45,290 bases of DNA, taken from the IMG/VR virus record IMGVR_UViG_3300045107_000867, positions 1-45,290 of that record; one strand, given 5' to 3'. Shown here in pieces: positions 1 to 6,099 of the stretch (the stretch's first letter is position 1; each line of letters starts with the position of its first letter). The stretch is from a virus. Below the pieces are notes generated by a model. That model searched no databases and was not told where the DNA came from. It saw nothing but the letters and a program-made list of their open reading frames with translations. Made by a program: the position numbers and the translations under genes.

Positions 1-1077
1 TCAGTCGTTGACCGCTTTTCCCCGTCTATTCCCCACGGCCGGCAGGCTGTCGACGCGGTCCCATTCGTCGCGCGGGACGACGTGCGCGTAGCGCATCGCG
101 CTGCGCGGGTCGCGCCAGTTCTGCGTCGCGACGAGACCCTGGACATCGGCGCCGCCATACATCCGCATCCAGGTCGCCCAGGTGTGGCGGAAGGTGTGGA
201 AGGTGACGAAAGCGTATTTGAACGCCGGTTTCTTCCAGCCCGTCGGCCTGCGCTTCGGGCAAGGCAAGCCTGCCGCGGCCATCGTGGCGCGCAGCAGCAG
301 ATGCTTGAAGTGGCCGCCCTCCCGGAACTTGAACAGCCGCTCGCGGCCCTCGATCGTCGCCAGATGGGCCTGCAGCCGCGTTGCGACGTCCGCCCGTAGC
401 TTCAGCATGCGCGGGTCGCCGTTCTTGCTGGTCGGCAGCCACAGCGCCAGATCCTCCGGCCTGGTGTTGGCGGCCAGCGCATTGAGCCCCTCGCTCTTGC
501 GGATGCCGTTGTAGAGCAGCACCAGCAGATAGAGCTCGAATTCGGGATCGATCTCGCGCGCCTTGTCGATGACGAGGAAGGCATCCTCCGGCCACATGAA
601 ATCCTTGCGCTGACGGCCCTTGGAGCCCTTCGGCCGCTTGAACGTCGGGGCCTTGTCGCCAAGGCAGTGCCGGATGATCGCGATGGTCGGGACGTAGACG
701 GCGCGGTTGCGATAGTCGGGCGCGCCGTGCGGCAGCAGGGCGCTGGCGGCGGCGTCGATCGCGGCCTGGTCGATCTCCTCGATCGGCGTTTCCCGGAAAT
801 GCTTCAGCAGCCGCGGCACGTGGCGGCGCTCGCCGCCGGCCTGCATGTACGCGTTGGCGGCGCTCAGGAAGGTTGGCCGCCCGGGATCAGCCTGAGCTTG
901 CGGGGCGGGGTATTGCCCGTGCTCCTCGATGCATCGCTCGATGGCCTTGAGCCGCTCAGCAGCGACGGATCGTTTGTGAGTGCCGCTGCTAACCTCCACC
1001 CGGACTCCGAGGTAGGTTCCACGGATTTCGTAATTGGGCGTCTTGCCCTTGCGCGGCGGCCTGAGCTTGAGCGGCAC
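1..1077 (-). CDS. int: phage tyrosine recombinase (integrase)
   Basis: Site-specific recombinase that would integrate and excise the prophage. The C-terminal catalytic domain is clear: first Arg in GIRKSEG (R193 in the 358-aa form), Lys in SKNG (K218), the HxxR box HTFRHT (H294, R297) and the nucleophile in MRYAHV (Y330). The second conserved His of the family is replaced by Asn in TQNW. The N-terminal part, residues 1-170, holds an arm-type/SAM-like core-binding region. The frame stays open to a GTG at 1101, but I chose the GTG at 1077 because GGGAG lies 8 nt upstream and the resulting VPLKLRPPRKG start resembles the usual start of rhizobial relatives. The 5' end overlaps the upstream HTH gene in another frame. 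It is the last gene of a leftward operon. The stop is the first codon of the window, so attL is not visible. Confidence 0.93.
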   Translation of the reverse strand: MPLKLRPPRKGKTPNYEIRGTYLGVRVEVSSGTHKRSVAAERLKAIERCIEEHGQYPAPQAQADPGRPTFLSAANAYMQAGGERRHVPRLLKHFRETPIEEIDQAAIDAAASALLPHGAPDYRNRAVYVPTIAIIRHCLGDKAPTFKRPKGSKGRQRKDFMWPEDAFLVIDKAREIDPEFELYLLVLLYNGIRKSEGLNALAANTRPEDLALWLPTSKNGDPRMLKLRADVATRLQAHLATIEGRERLFKFREGGHFKHLLLRATMAAAGLPCPKRRPTGWKKPAFKYAFVTFHTFRHTWATWMRMYGGADVQGLVATQNWRDPRSAMRYAHVVPRDEWDRVDSLPAVGNRRGKAVND

Positions 1078-1271
1078 TTCAGGGTCTCCCGTAACGCACA
1101 CTCGATGCGGGCGATGTCGTCGGAACGGAACACCTTATCGCGGCCCACCGGCGTATAATAGGGCTCGCCCGCATGATCCCGGGGATGGGCCCTGAGCCAG
1201 TCGGCCAGCCAGCGCACGCTCGGCGCCCTCAATTCGGCCGCGGCCTCGGCCATGGTGAAGCGCTGGGTCAT
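864..1271 (-). CDS. excisionase-like HTH protein overlapping the integrase
   Basis: 135-residue protein. Residues 1-62 look like a small winged-helix/AlpA-excisionase type DNA-binding domain (TMAEAAAELR, WLADWLR, GRDKVFRSDDIARIECALRE). Residues 65-135 are a basic, Ser/Thr-rich tail. A role as recombination directionality factor is inferred from the fold and from its position just before the integrase. Its ATG overlaps the stop of the upstream gene (ATGA at 1268-1271), so translation is probably coupled. The last 210 or so bp lie inside the integrase reading frame. From memory, relatives in Rhizobiales carry similar Ser/Arg-rich tails, which suggests that both frames are used rather than that the tail is noise. 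The alternative is a shorter protein whose true end was lost. Confidence 0.7.
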   Translation of the reverse strand: MTQRFTMAEAAAELRAPSVRWLADWLRAHPRDHAGEPYYTPVGRDKVFRSDDIARIECALRETLKCRSSSGRRARARRPITKSVEPTSESGWRLAAALTNDPSLLSGSRPSSDASRSTGNTPPRKLRLIPGGQPS

Positions 1272-1609
1272 GCCTGCCGGCCGACCAGCGGCATTTCCAC
1301 CGCCTGGACGGCGATGCGGCGGGCCTGCTGCAGGGTCTGCCAGCTGCGGCGCAGCGGCGATCGCGGCCCGGGGATCACGAGATCGTCCACCTCCAGGGAC
1401 GGATGGGCGAACTTGTGCACCGACGTCTCGCCCTCGTGGCGCACCGACCAGATCAAACCCTCGCGCGACAGGCGGAACAGCTGGTCGCTGATGGTCGCCA
1501 GCGACCAGCGATCGTAAGCGCCGGCGATCTCGGCGGCGGTCCGGAAGCCCGACCAGGGCTGATCAAGCAGCGCGGCGCGGGGCGAGCGGGCTTTGCGGAC
1601 GCGCGTCAT
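1268..1609 (-). CDS. small winged-helix-like protein of the int operon
   Basis: 113 residues of unknown function. Residues 22-70 read as a winged-helix pattern: a TAAEIAGAYDRW helix pair, then TISDQLFRLSREGLI as a recognition helix with wing strands after it (IWSVRHEGE, VHKFAH). A DNA-binding or regulatory role is therefore likely but inferred. The start ATG at 1609 overlaps the stop of the upstream gene at 1606-1608, and its own stop overlaps the next start, so it sits in the middle of a translationally coupled chain. I do not recognise a named family. Confidence 0.7.
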   Translation of the reverse strand: MTRVRKARSPRAALLDQPWSGFRTAAEIAGAYDRWSLATISDQLFRLSREGLIWSVRHEGETSVHKFAHPSLEVDDLVIPGPRSPLRRSWQTLQQARRIAVQAVEMPLVGRQA

Positions 1610-1845
1610 GGCCGGTCCTCCGCGAATGCCTCGGTGACGGCCTGCTGGCGGGCTTCGACCAGCGCGTCGTCGATCAGCACGACGATCTCGCCATAGCGGA
1701 AGCCGGCGGCCGTCAGGATGCGGATCGCCTCGCGCTCGGTCTCGGGAATGCCGGCCGCACGCAGCTGCGCGGCCATGGCGACGACGATGTCCTTGCCGTT
1801 GGCAGGACCGCGCCCCGCGAAGCCTGAAGGGCGAAGCGGGGTCAT
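1606..1845 (-). CDS. small hypothetical protein of the int operon
   Basis: 79 residues with no recognised domain. The frame is open much further upstream, but only the ATG at 1843-1845 makes sense: it overlaps the stop of the preceding gene (1842-1844) as ATGA, and the sequence upstream in this frame is the shadow of that gene. The middle (AAQLRAAGIPETEREAIRIL) and the following GFRYGEIVVLIDDALVEARQQ predict two amphipathic helices around a short strand. The function is unknown. Position suggests a delayed-early accessory protein made together with the integrase. Confidence 0.6.
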   Translation of the reverse strand: MTPLRPSGFAGRGPANGKDIVVAMAAQLRAAGIPETEREAIRILTAAGFRYGEIVVLIDDALVEARQQAVTEAFAEDRP

Positions 1846-2360
1846 GCCGGCACCTGTTCGGTCTGCCGCTCCTGCCGGCGCTGCGCGACGATGCGGGCAG
1901 CCTCGGCGTGGCGCTTCAGCTGCGCTGCCTGCCACCCCATGCGGAGCAGGCCGGTGAATGCCGCGCCCTCGTTGCGGGTGGTCTCGACGATGAAGTCCTC
2001 GGCGAGCTGGGCGATCGCCGCTGGGCCGTCGAGATCGGCGCGGCAGGGGGGCAGGGCGCTGGGCGCCAGCGTCTCGGCCAAAGCCAGCTTGCGCTGCTCG
2101 GCGGCGTGCTGCTCGGCCAGCTCGGCCTCCCACGCGGCGCGGGCGGCGAGGCAGGACTGGATCGAGGCCTCGCGGAGCAGGCGGCCCTTGGCATCGCGCA
2201 GCGCCACGATGCGCCGGCCGGCGAGGGAGTGGCGCAGGTCGAGGAACCGGTCCTCGTCCGGCAGATAGGCGAAGCTGTGCAGGCGCTGCTGATGGGCGAA
2301 GTCGGTCTTGGAGATGTCGTCTTTGGAGGTGGGGGTGGTGGGGTCGGCACGTCGTGGCAT
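1842..2360 (-). CDS. first gene of the leftward early operon, unknown function
   Basis: 172 residues, highly charged and mostly helical. It has a long Ala/Glu/Lys stretch (residues 75-110) that may form a coiled coil and a C-terminal basic helix (LKRHAEAARIVAQRRQERQ). I recognise no domain. The ATG at 2358-2360 has a GGGAG Shine-Dalgarno 7 nt upstream. It is the first gene behind the leftward promoter and operators at 2389-2470, the position of N in lambda, although nothing in its sequence identifies it as an antiterminator. Its stop overlaps the next start. Confidence 0.72.
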   Translation of the reverse strand: MPRRADPTTPTSKDDISKTDFAHQQRLHSFAYLPDEDRFLDLRHSLAGRRIVALRDAKGRLLREASIQSCLAARAAWEAELAEQHAAEQRKLALAETLAPSALPPCRADLDGPAAIAQLAEDFIVETTRNEGAAFTGLLRMGWQAAQLKRHAEAARIVAQRRQERQTEQVPA

Positions 2361-2388
2361 GGGCTGTCTCCCGGTGATGCGGGAGGCA

Positions 2389-2470
2389 GGGTACTATTTG
2401 TACCCACTCGGTCAAGGACAAAATGTACCGTAAAGATGCGACGCCGCGTTTGCGGGTTCTAAATGTCCCG
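2389..2470. promoter_or_regulatory. left operator cluster, three 17-bp sites (OL-like)
   Basis: Three related sites with a 6-5-6 dyad. 2389-2405 is GGGTACTATTTGTACCC, a perfect inverted repeat. 2414-2430 is AAGGACAAAATGTACCG, degenerate in its left half. 2454-2470 is GGGTTCTAAATGTCCCG, degenerate in both halves. The same motif recurs three times at 3089-3163 on the other side of the repressor gene. Centres are 25 and 40 bp apart. These are the probable binding sites of the repressor and of the Cro-like protein. Confidence 0.8.
2393..2421 (-). promoter_or_regulatory. leftward early promoter (PL-like)
   Basis: On the minus strand TTGTCC (2421-2416) and AATAGT (2398-2393) are separated by 17 nt and face the gene starting at 2360. 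The -10 hexamer lies inside the operator at 2389-2405 and the -35 inside the operator at 2414-2430, as expected for a repressor-controlled promoter. The hexamers are only moderately close to consensus, so the assignment rests mainly on this overlap. Confidence 0.55.
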
Positions 2471-2480
2471 AATCGTTGAC

Positions 2481-3089
2481 CTAATGGCGATTGCGCTTGA
2501 CCCCCAGAAACAGCCCGGCGGAATGAATGACGACGTCCCGGATCGGCTCGGCGTTGTATGAAATGAGATCGTGGCGACCGCGCTTGGAGCCGTTCTCGAT
2601 GACCTTGAAGAACCGGCGGCCGTCCTCGAGCACGACGGCGCATTCCCGACCGATCAGCGCGGTGATGTCCTTCTGCTCAGGGCCGACAAAAATCAGGTCC
2701 AGATTGCGAGCCAGCGGCATCATGCTGTCGCCCTTGACCTGGAAGGCCACCGCGTCGGGATCGCCGATATCTGCGGCAACAGGCTCATAATCGTCGACGT
2801 CGGCAAAAGGGCGGATTTCCTGGCCGGCACCAATTTCGCCGATCAGCTTGACGCTGCTCAGGCCGGAGGGCTTGCCTTCACCGAACATCACCCATCCCGG
2901 CGAGACCTTGTGGAAGCGGGCGATGTTGAGGGCGTGCTCGCTGGTCAGGTTGCGCGCGTTCTCCCGGGTCTCGATCTTCTTGTAGACCTCGTAACCGATG
3001 CCATAGGCATCAGCAGCCGCGCGCTTCGACTTTTTCAGGTCTTCGCGGCGGCTCCGGAGCCAGACAAGGCGGTCGTAAACGTCCCTCAT
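2481..3089 (-). CDS. phage repressor, LexA/CI type with S24 peptidase domain
   Basis: 202-residue lysogeny repressor. The N-terminal region (residues 1-65) is a Cro/CI-like HTH (KRAAADAYGIGYEVYKKIETRE). The C-terminal S24 domain has the Ala-Gly self-cleavage site in GEIGAGQ (A88-G89), the catalytic Ser in VKGDSMMP (S122) and the catalytic Lys in RRFFKVI (K162). RecA-stimulated self-cleavage and SOS induction are therefore expected from family knowledge. The ATG at 3089 was chosen because the HTH begins there, although the frame stays open to 3299. No Shine-Dalgarno is visible and an operator (3089-3105) ends on the start codon, so the message may be leaderless or autoregulated. It is divergent from the Cro-like gene. 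Confidence 0.9.
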   Translation of the reverse strand: MRDVYDRLVWLRSRREDLKKSKRAAADAYGIGYEVYKKIETRENARNLTSEHALNIARFHKVSPGWVMFGEGKPSGLSSVKLIGEIGAGQEIRPFADVDDYEPVAADIGDPDAVAFQVKGDSMMPLARNLDLIFVGPEQKDITALIGRECAVVLEDGRRFFKVIENGSKRGRHDLISYNAEPIRDVVIHSAGLFLGVKRNRH

Positions 3090-3163
3090 GGTCCGTTTTG
3101 TACCGATTTGGCGGGTACAAGTTGGACCAATCGCTTGACGAATCACCGGTACAAAACGTACCG
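3089..3163. promoter_or_regulatory. right operator cluster, three 17-bp sites (OR-like)
   Basis: Three sites in the divergent intergenic region. 3089-3105 is TGGTCCGTTTTGTACCG and touches the repressor start codon. 3113-3129 is GGGTACAAGTTGGACCA. 3147-3163 is CGGTACAAAACGTACCG, a perfect 6-5-6 dyad. Centres are 24 and 34 bp apart, close to the spacing in the left cluster. Two half-sites from neighbouring operators also form a 7-bp inverted repeat (TTGTACC and GGTACAA, spacer 9). Confidence 0.82.
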
Positions 3164-3164
3164 A
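3135..3164 (+). promoter_or_regulatory. rightward early promoter (PR-like)
   Basis: TTGACG at 3135-3140 is a good -35. The -10 would fall at about 3158-3164 inside the operator at 3147-3163, but no hexamer there is close to TATAAT. A start point about 7 nt further would coincide with the ATG at 3171, which has no Shine-Dalgarno. This suggests a leaderless early transcript. Confidence 0.45.
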
Positions 3165-3170
3165 TTGCGC

Positions 3171-3413
3171 ATGAACGACGCTTTTGATTCGCACCGCTCC
3201 ATCATCGACGCCTGGCCGGACCTGTCCGCCTTCGCGGCCGACGCTGGCGTGAGCTACGGCGCGGCGAAGGCCATGCGGAGACGCAATCGCATTGTCCATG
3301 AGTATGTCAGCAACATCGTGAGAGGCGCGCAGGCGCGCGGCATTGCGGGCGTGACCGCAGATCGGATCGCGGAATTGGTGGCCAGGCCGGTCGAGGAGGG
3401 CGCTTCGTCATGA
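3171..3413 (+). CDS. Cro-like repressor
   Basis: 80-residue DNA-binding protein. An HTH spans about residues 17-45 (DLSAFAADAGVSYGAAKAMRRRNRI), followed by HEYVSNIVRGAQARG, a pattern shared with Cro-like proteins of Rhizobiales prophages. It is transcribed divergently from the S24 repressor, with three operators between them, so it probably competes for the same sites and commits the phage to lytic growth. The frame is open far upstream, but the ATG at 3171 is the only start compatible with the operator region. No ribosome binding site is seen, so the mRNA may be leaderless. Its stop overlaps the next start as ATGA. Confidence 0.82.
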   Translation: MNDAFDSHRSIIDAWPDLSAFAADAGVSYGAAKAMRRRNRIVHEYVSNIVRGAQARGIAGVTADRIAELVARPVEEGASS

Positions 3414-3832
3414 ACGCGACCTTGAATCGAAATGCTGTGCGGCGTCGATCGGGTGCGGCCGGTTCAATCGGCAATTTTGGGCCTGTGGATAACCGCGCTG
3501 CTGGATCATTTGCGACGACCTCGATGTCCTTCCCGATGACCGGCGCGGCTTCCCTTGATCCGAATTCGCCCCCTGTGGACGGCTGTGGAAACAGCGCGCC
3601 GGGCCTGCAAAACAAGGGGTTTACGAACTTCGAATGCCGTAGCGAAAGCAACCAGAGGCGAGGGCGCCAAAGCCGGCAGAATGTCCCGGCGGCGCATGGG
3701 GTTGCGAGTAGGCGAGCCGACGCGCATCGGCAGGCTGAGTTGGCCGGCTTTAGGGCGAACCTCAAACGTCAGCGAACTGGGCGTGACAGGGCGGAGAGAC
3801 GCTCAACCGATTTCAGCGAGGTGACGCGATGA
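3410..3832 (+). CDS. hypothetical protein of the early operon
   Basis: 140 residues, basic, Ser/Asn/Arg-rich and without a recognised domain. The coding call rests on position: the ATG overlaps the stop of the Cro-like gene by 4 bp and the TGA overlaps the ATG of the next gene by 4 bp, so the frame exactly bridges the two. Base composition is lower in GC than in the neighbouring genes. The DNA contains a DnaA-box match, so part of the interest of this stretch may lie in the DNA itself. Confidence 0.5.
   Translation: MNATLNRNAVRRRSGAAGSIGNFGPVDNRAAGSFATTSMSFPMTGAASLDPNSPPVDGCGNSAPGLQNKGFTNFECRSESNQRRGRQSRQNVPAAHGVASRRADAHRQAELAGFRANLKRQRTGRDRAERRSTDFSEVTR
3484..3492 (-). other. DnaA-box match in the early region
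   Basis: TGTGGATAA at 3484-3492 is an exact match to the DnaA box TTATCCACA on the minus strand. Two partial matches (TGTGGA followed by other bases) lie about 90-100 bp downstream in the same orientation. One exact 9-mer in 45 kb can occur by chance, so this is noted only because it lies in an early phage region. Confidence 0.3.
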
Positions 3833-4011
3833 CCGCCGAGATCATCGACCTCGCCGCGCGCCGCAACCAGCGCATCGTCCGCGTGGTGCGCCGGCCGCGC
3901 AGCGCTGATCCTTACGCCCTGGTGATCCCGGCCGCAGCGCTGGCCGGGTTCGTGCTGTGGACCGCGTTTCTGACCATCGCCTTCACGACCATCCGCGAGG
4001 GGCCCGGATAA
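3829..4011 (+). CDS. small single-span membrane protein
   Basis: 60 residues. The basic N-terminal half (ARRNQRIVRVVRRPR) is followed by one hydrophobic span at about residues 30-51 (LVIPAAALAGFVLWTAFLTIAF). The positive-inside rule predicts a cytoplasmic N-terminus. The start overlaps the preceding stop as ATGA. Function unknown. Small inner-membrane proteins at this position in early operons sometimes act in superinfection exclusion, but nothing in the sequence proves that here. Confidence 0.65.
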   Translation: MTAEIIDLAARRNQRIVRVVRRPRSADPYALVIPAAALAGFVLWTAFLTIAFTTIREGPG

Positions 4012-4095
4012 GGCCGCCCCGGAAGTAACCCACCCGCGTTTTCGATGCCCACCCGCCGCCGGAGCTTCTCCGGCGAATGAGGAGACGTGTCTGCC

Positions 4096-4494
4096 ATGAC
4101 CATCGCAAATCTCCTGACATCGCTCGCATCCGTGTTCATCGCGCTGGGTCTTGCGTGCGTGGTGTTGCGGGCTGTCCGGCGCCCGGCCGGACAGCCCTTC
4201 TTTCAGGAGGTCTCGCCCGGCTATTGCCGCGCCGACCTCGAGGCGCTGACCCGACGCGCCGAGGCGCGGGCGGGCGCGGATCCGCACGGCCTGCGGCGGC
4301 CGCTTTTTTTCCAATCCGTGCGGTCGCCCTCCGTGCGGTGTGAGGCGGACGGCGGCGACCAGGTCCACCCGGGGTCGTCCGCCGTCCGTTGCCGCGATTG
4401 CGACCTCTGCGCCGGTCCCTGCCTGCGCGACGAGATCCGCCGCGCCTTCGACAAGGCCTCCTGCGACGCCTGCCTGGAGATGGGCCATGGCTGA
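4096..4494 (+). CDS. membrane-anchored Cys-rich hypothetical protein
   Basis: 132 residues. Residues 1-25 form an N-terminal hydrophobic segment (LLTSLASVFIALGLACVVL). The C-terminal third has clustered cysteines (CRDCDLCAGPC, then CDAC), which suggests a small metal-binding knuckle. I know no family for it. The ATG at 4096 has AGGAG 11 nt upstream; a GTG at 4087 in the same frame is possible but too close to that site. A perfect 12-bp hairpin followed by a strong AGGAGGT lies within the gene at 4169-4210. It overlaps the next gene by 8 bp. Confidence 0.6.
   Translation: MTIANLLTSLASVFIALGLACVVLRAVRRPAGQPFFQEVSPGYCRADLEALTRRAEARAGADPHGLRRPLFFQSVRSPSVRCEADGGDQVHPGSSAVRCRDCDLCAGPCLRDEIRRAFDKASCDACLEMGHG
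4169..4197 (+). other. 12-bp perfect hairpin inside an early gene
   Basis: GGGCTGTCCGGC (4169-4180) and its exact complement GCCGGACAGCCC (4186-4197) enclose a 5-nt loop. TTCTTTC and then AGGAGGT (4205-4211) follow. The T-run is short, so this is at best a weak terminator; it could also pause polymerase or protect RNA ends. Confidence 0.55.
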
Positions 4495-4837
4495 GATTGA
4501 AGACGATCGCAATCATCCGCTGCTGTCGCGGGTGCTGGTGGAGCTGCTCGAGCTGGCCGGCCAGGTGCTGACGAGGCCGGCGCCGGTGCGCATGACCTCG
4601 CGATTGCCGGATGGTTTCGTTTACCTGGCGCAGCAGGTCGAGCGCGCCCATGCGCAGCCGACCGACACCATCCGTTGCACCAACGCGGCCAAGATGGTGA
4701 AGGATGCGATCCGCCATTTCCACGACGCCAGCACCGAGGACCGCGCTGCGCGCTGGCTGATGGTGATCGGCCAGCTGCTGCCGATGCTGCGCGACGACGC
4801 CGAACAGGCGCTGCGCAACGAGCGGGAGCACCGCTGA
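4487..4837 (+). CDS. hypothetical protein of the early operon
   Basis: 116 residues, mostly helical and acidic, with no recognised family. Visible blocks are an N-terminal amphipathic helix (PLLSRVLVELLELAGQVL) and a central region with conserved-looking polar residues (RCTNAAKMVKDAIRHFHD). The ATG at 4487 lies 8 bp inside the previous gene, and the TGA at 4835-4837 shares its A with the ATG of the ParB-like gene, so translation is coupled on both sides. It may be a helper of replication or DNA modification by context only. Confidence 0.65.
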   Translation: MAEIEDDRNHPLLSRVLVELLELAGQVLTRPAPVRMTSRLPDGFVYLAQQVERAHAQPTDTIRCTNAAKMVKDAIRHFHDASTEDRAARWLMVIGQLLPMLRDDAEQALRNEREHR

Positions 4838-6099
4838 TGGCCCTCCGCCGCATCGATCCCGCGCCCTTCCTGCCACGCATCCCGCGCGGACCGCGCACTG
4901 AAGCCGGCGAGCGGCCGGAGCTGCAATGGCTGAGGATCGACCGCCTGCGCGTCGATCCGCGCTACCAGCGCGAGATCGGCCGGCGCGGGGCGGACAACAT
5001 CGTTGCCATCGTGCCGCGCTTCAAATGGGCGAAGTTCACGCTCGTGGTGGTGGCGCCGATCGGCGAGGGGCTGTTCGCCATCATCGACGGCCAGCACCGC
5101 ACCACCGCGGCCGCCGCGCGCGGCTTCGAGTCCGTGCCGTGCGTCATCATCCAGGTCGGCGAGGCCGAGCAGGCCGACGCCTTCGTCGCCATCAACGCCA
5201 ACGTCACCGCGATGTCGCCGCTGCAGCTGCATGCCGCGCGCCTTGCCGCCGGCGACAAATCGGCCGACGCGCTGACGCAGGCCTGCGAGGCGGCGGGGGT
5301 CACCATCTGCCGCTATCCGGTGCCGGCCAGCAAGATGAAGCCGGGCGAGACGCTCGCGGTCGCCATGCTGCAGTCGGCGCTCGCCAAATACGGCCGCGAG
5401 GTGCTGGTCGCGGCGCTGTCCTGCATCACCAAGACGCGCAAGGGCAATCCCGGCATGATCCGCAAGGCGATCGTCCAGGCGCTGTGCAGCGTGCTGGAGG
5501 CCGATAAGGACTGGCTTTCGGATCTGCCGCGGCTGATCTTCGCCATGCAGACCTTCGACTTCGCCGCCGAGTTCACCGCGGCCGCGGCGCGCGCGATCGA
5601 ATCCGGCGACGGGGTGCCCAGCCTCCTGGTCGACCGGATCGCGACGCATCTTCAGATGCGCGAGCCGGCCGCGCCGACGGCCGCGCCTGCCAGGATCGTG
5701 GCCGTCACGCCCGCAACGCCGGCCGCTGCAAAGACCATTGCGCCGCCCGCCGCCGTGAAGCCCGCGCCCGTCAAGCCCGCGCCCGTTAAGCCGGACTTGG
5801 CCAGGCCCGCGGCGCAGCCGCCCCTGGGCGCGATCGCGATCGGCCGCGACGAGATCAGCCGCGGCGCGCGGCGCCTGCGCATCGCCCCGCGCGCGGCGCT
5901 GCTGCTGGCGGCCCTGCACAAGGCGATGCCGGACTGCGTCGGCGACGAGTTCCTCGTTGGCAAACTCTGGACCGCGCGGCCCGCCAATGCGAGCGACCTG
6001 ATCGACCAGATCATCCGCAACATGGACCTGTCCTCGCTCGGCCTCGCGGTGCGCAGCCACAAGGGCATTGGCCGGCAGCTGGTGGAGCTGCCGCGATGA
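4837..6099 (+). CDS. ParB/sulfiredoxin-fold protein of phage type
   Basis: 420 residues. Residues 25-115 hold a ParB/Srx-type core (LRIDRLRVDPRYQR, then IIDGQHRTTAAAARG with D84-GQHR-88, then VPCVIIQ). In the superfamily this Arg-containing motif binds nucleotides. Residues 120-290 are helical. Residues about 290-330 are a low-complexity Pro/Ala/Lys linker with two tandem copies of KPAPV. The C-terminal 80 residues (ISRGARRLRIAPRAALLLAAL, DLIDQIIRNMD) look like an HTH-type domain. No ParA gene is present, so plasmid-like partition is unlikely. Such proteins in phages are linked to replication or transcription control. The start overlaps the previous stop, and the end overlaps the methyltransferase start by 4 bp. 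Confidence 0.75.
   Translation: MALRRIDPAPFLPRIPRGPRTEAGERPELQWLRIDRLRVDPRYQREIGRRGADNIVAIVPRFKWAKFTLVVVAPIGEGLFAIIDGQHRTTAAAARGFESVPCVIIQVGEAEQADAFVAINANVTAMSPLQLHAARLAAGDKSADALTQACEAAGVTICRYPVPASKMKPGETLAVAMLQSALAKYGREVLVAALSCITKTRKGNPGMIRKAIVQALCSVLEADKDWLSDLPRLIFAMQTFDFAAEFTAAAARAIESGDGVPSLLVDRIATHLQMREPAAPTAAPARIVAVTPATPAAAKTIAPPAAVKPAPVKPAPVKPDLARPAAQPPLGAIAIGRDEISRGARRLRIAPRAALLLAALHKAMPDCVGDEFLVGKLWTARPANASDLIDQIIRNMDLSSLGLAVRSHKGIGRQLVELPR

Noticed and set aside
2571-3170. Upstream extension of the Cro-like gene on the plus strand
   Set aside because: The frame is open, but it runs through the repressor gene in antisense and through the operators; the start at 3171 gives a normal-sized Cro-like protein.
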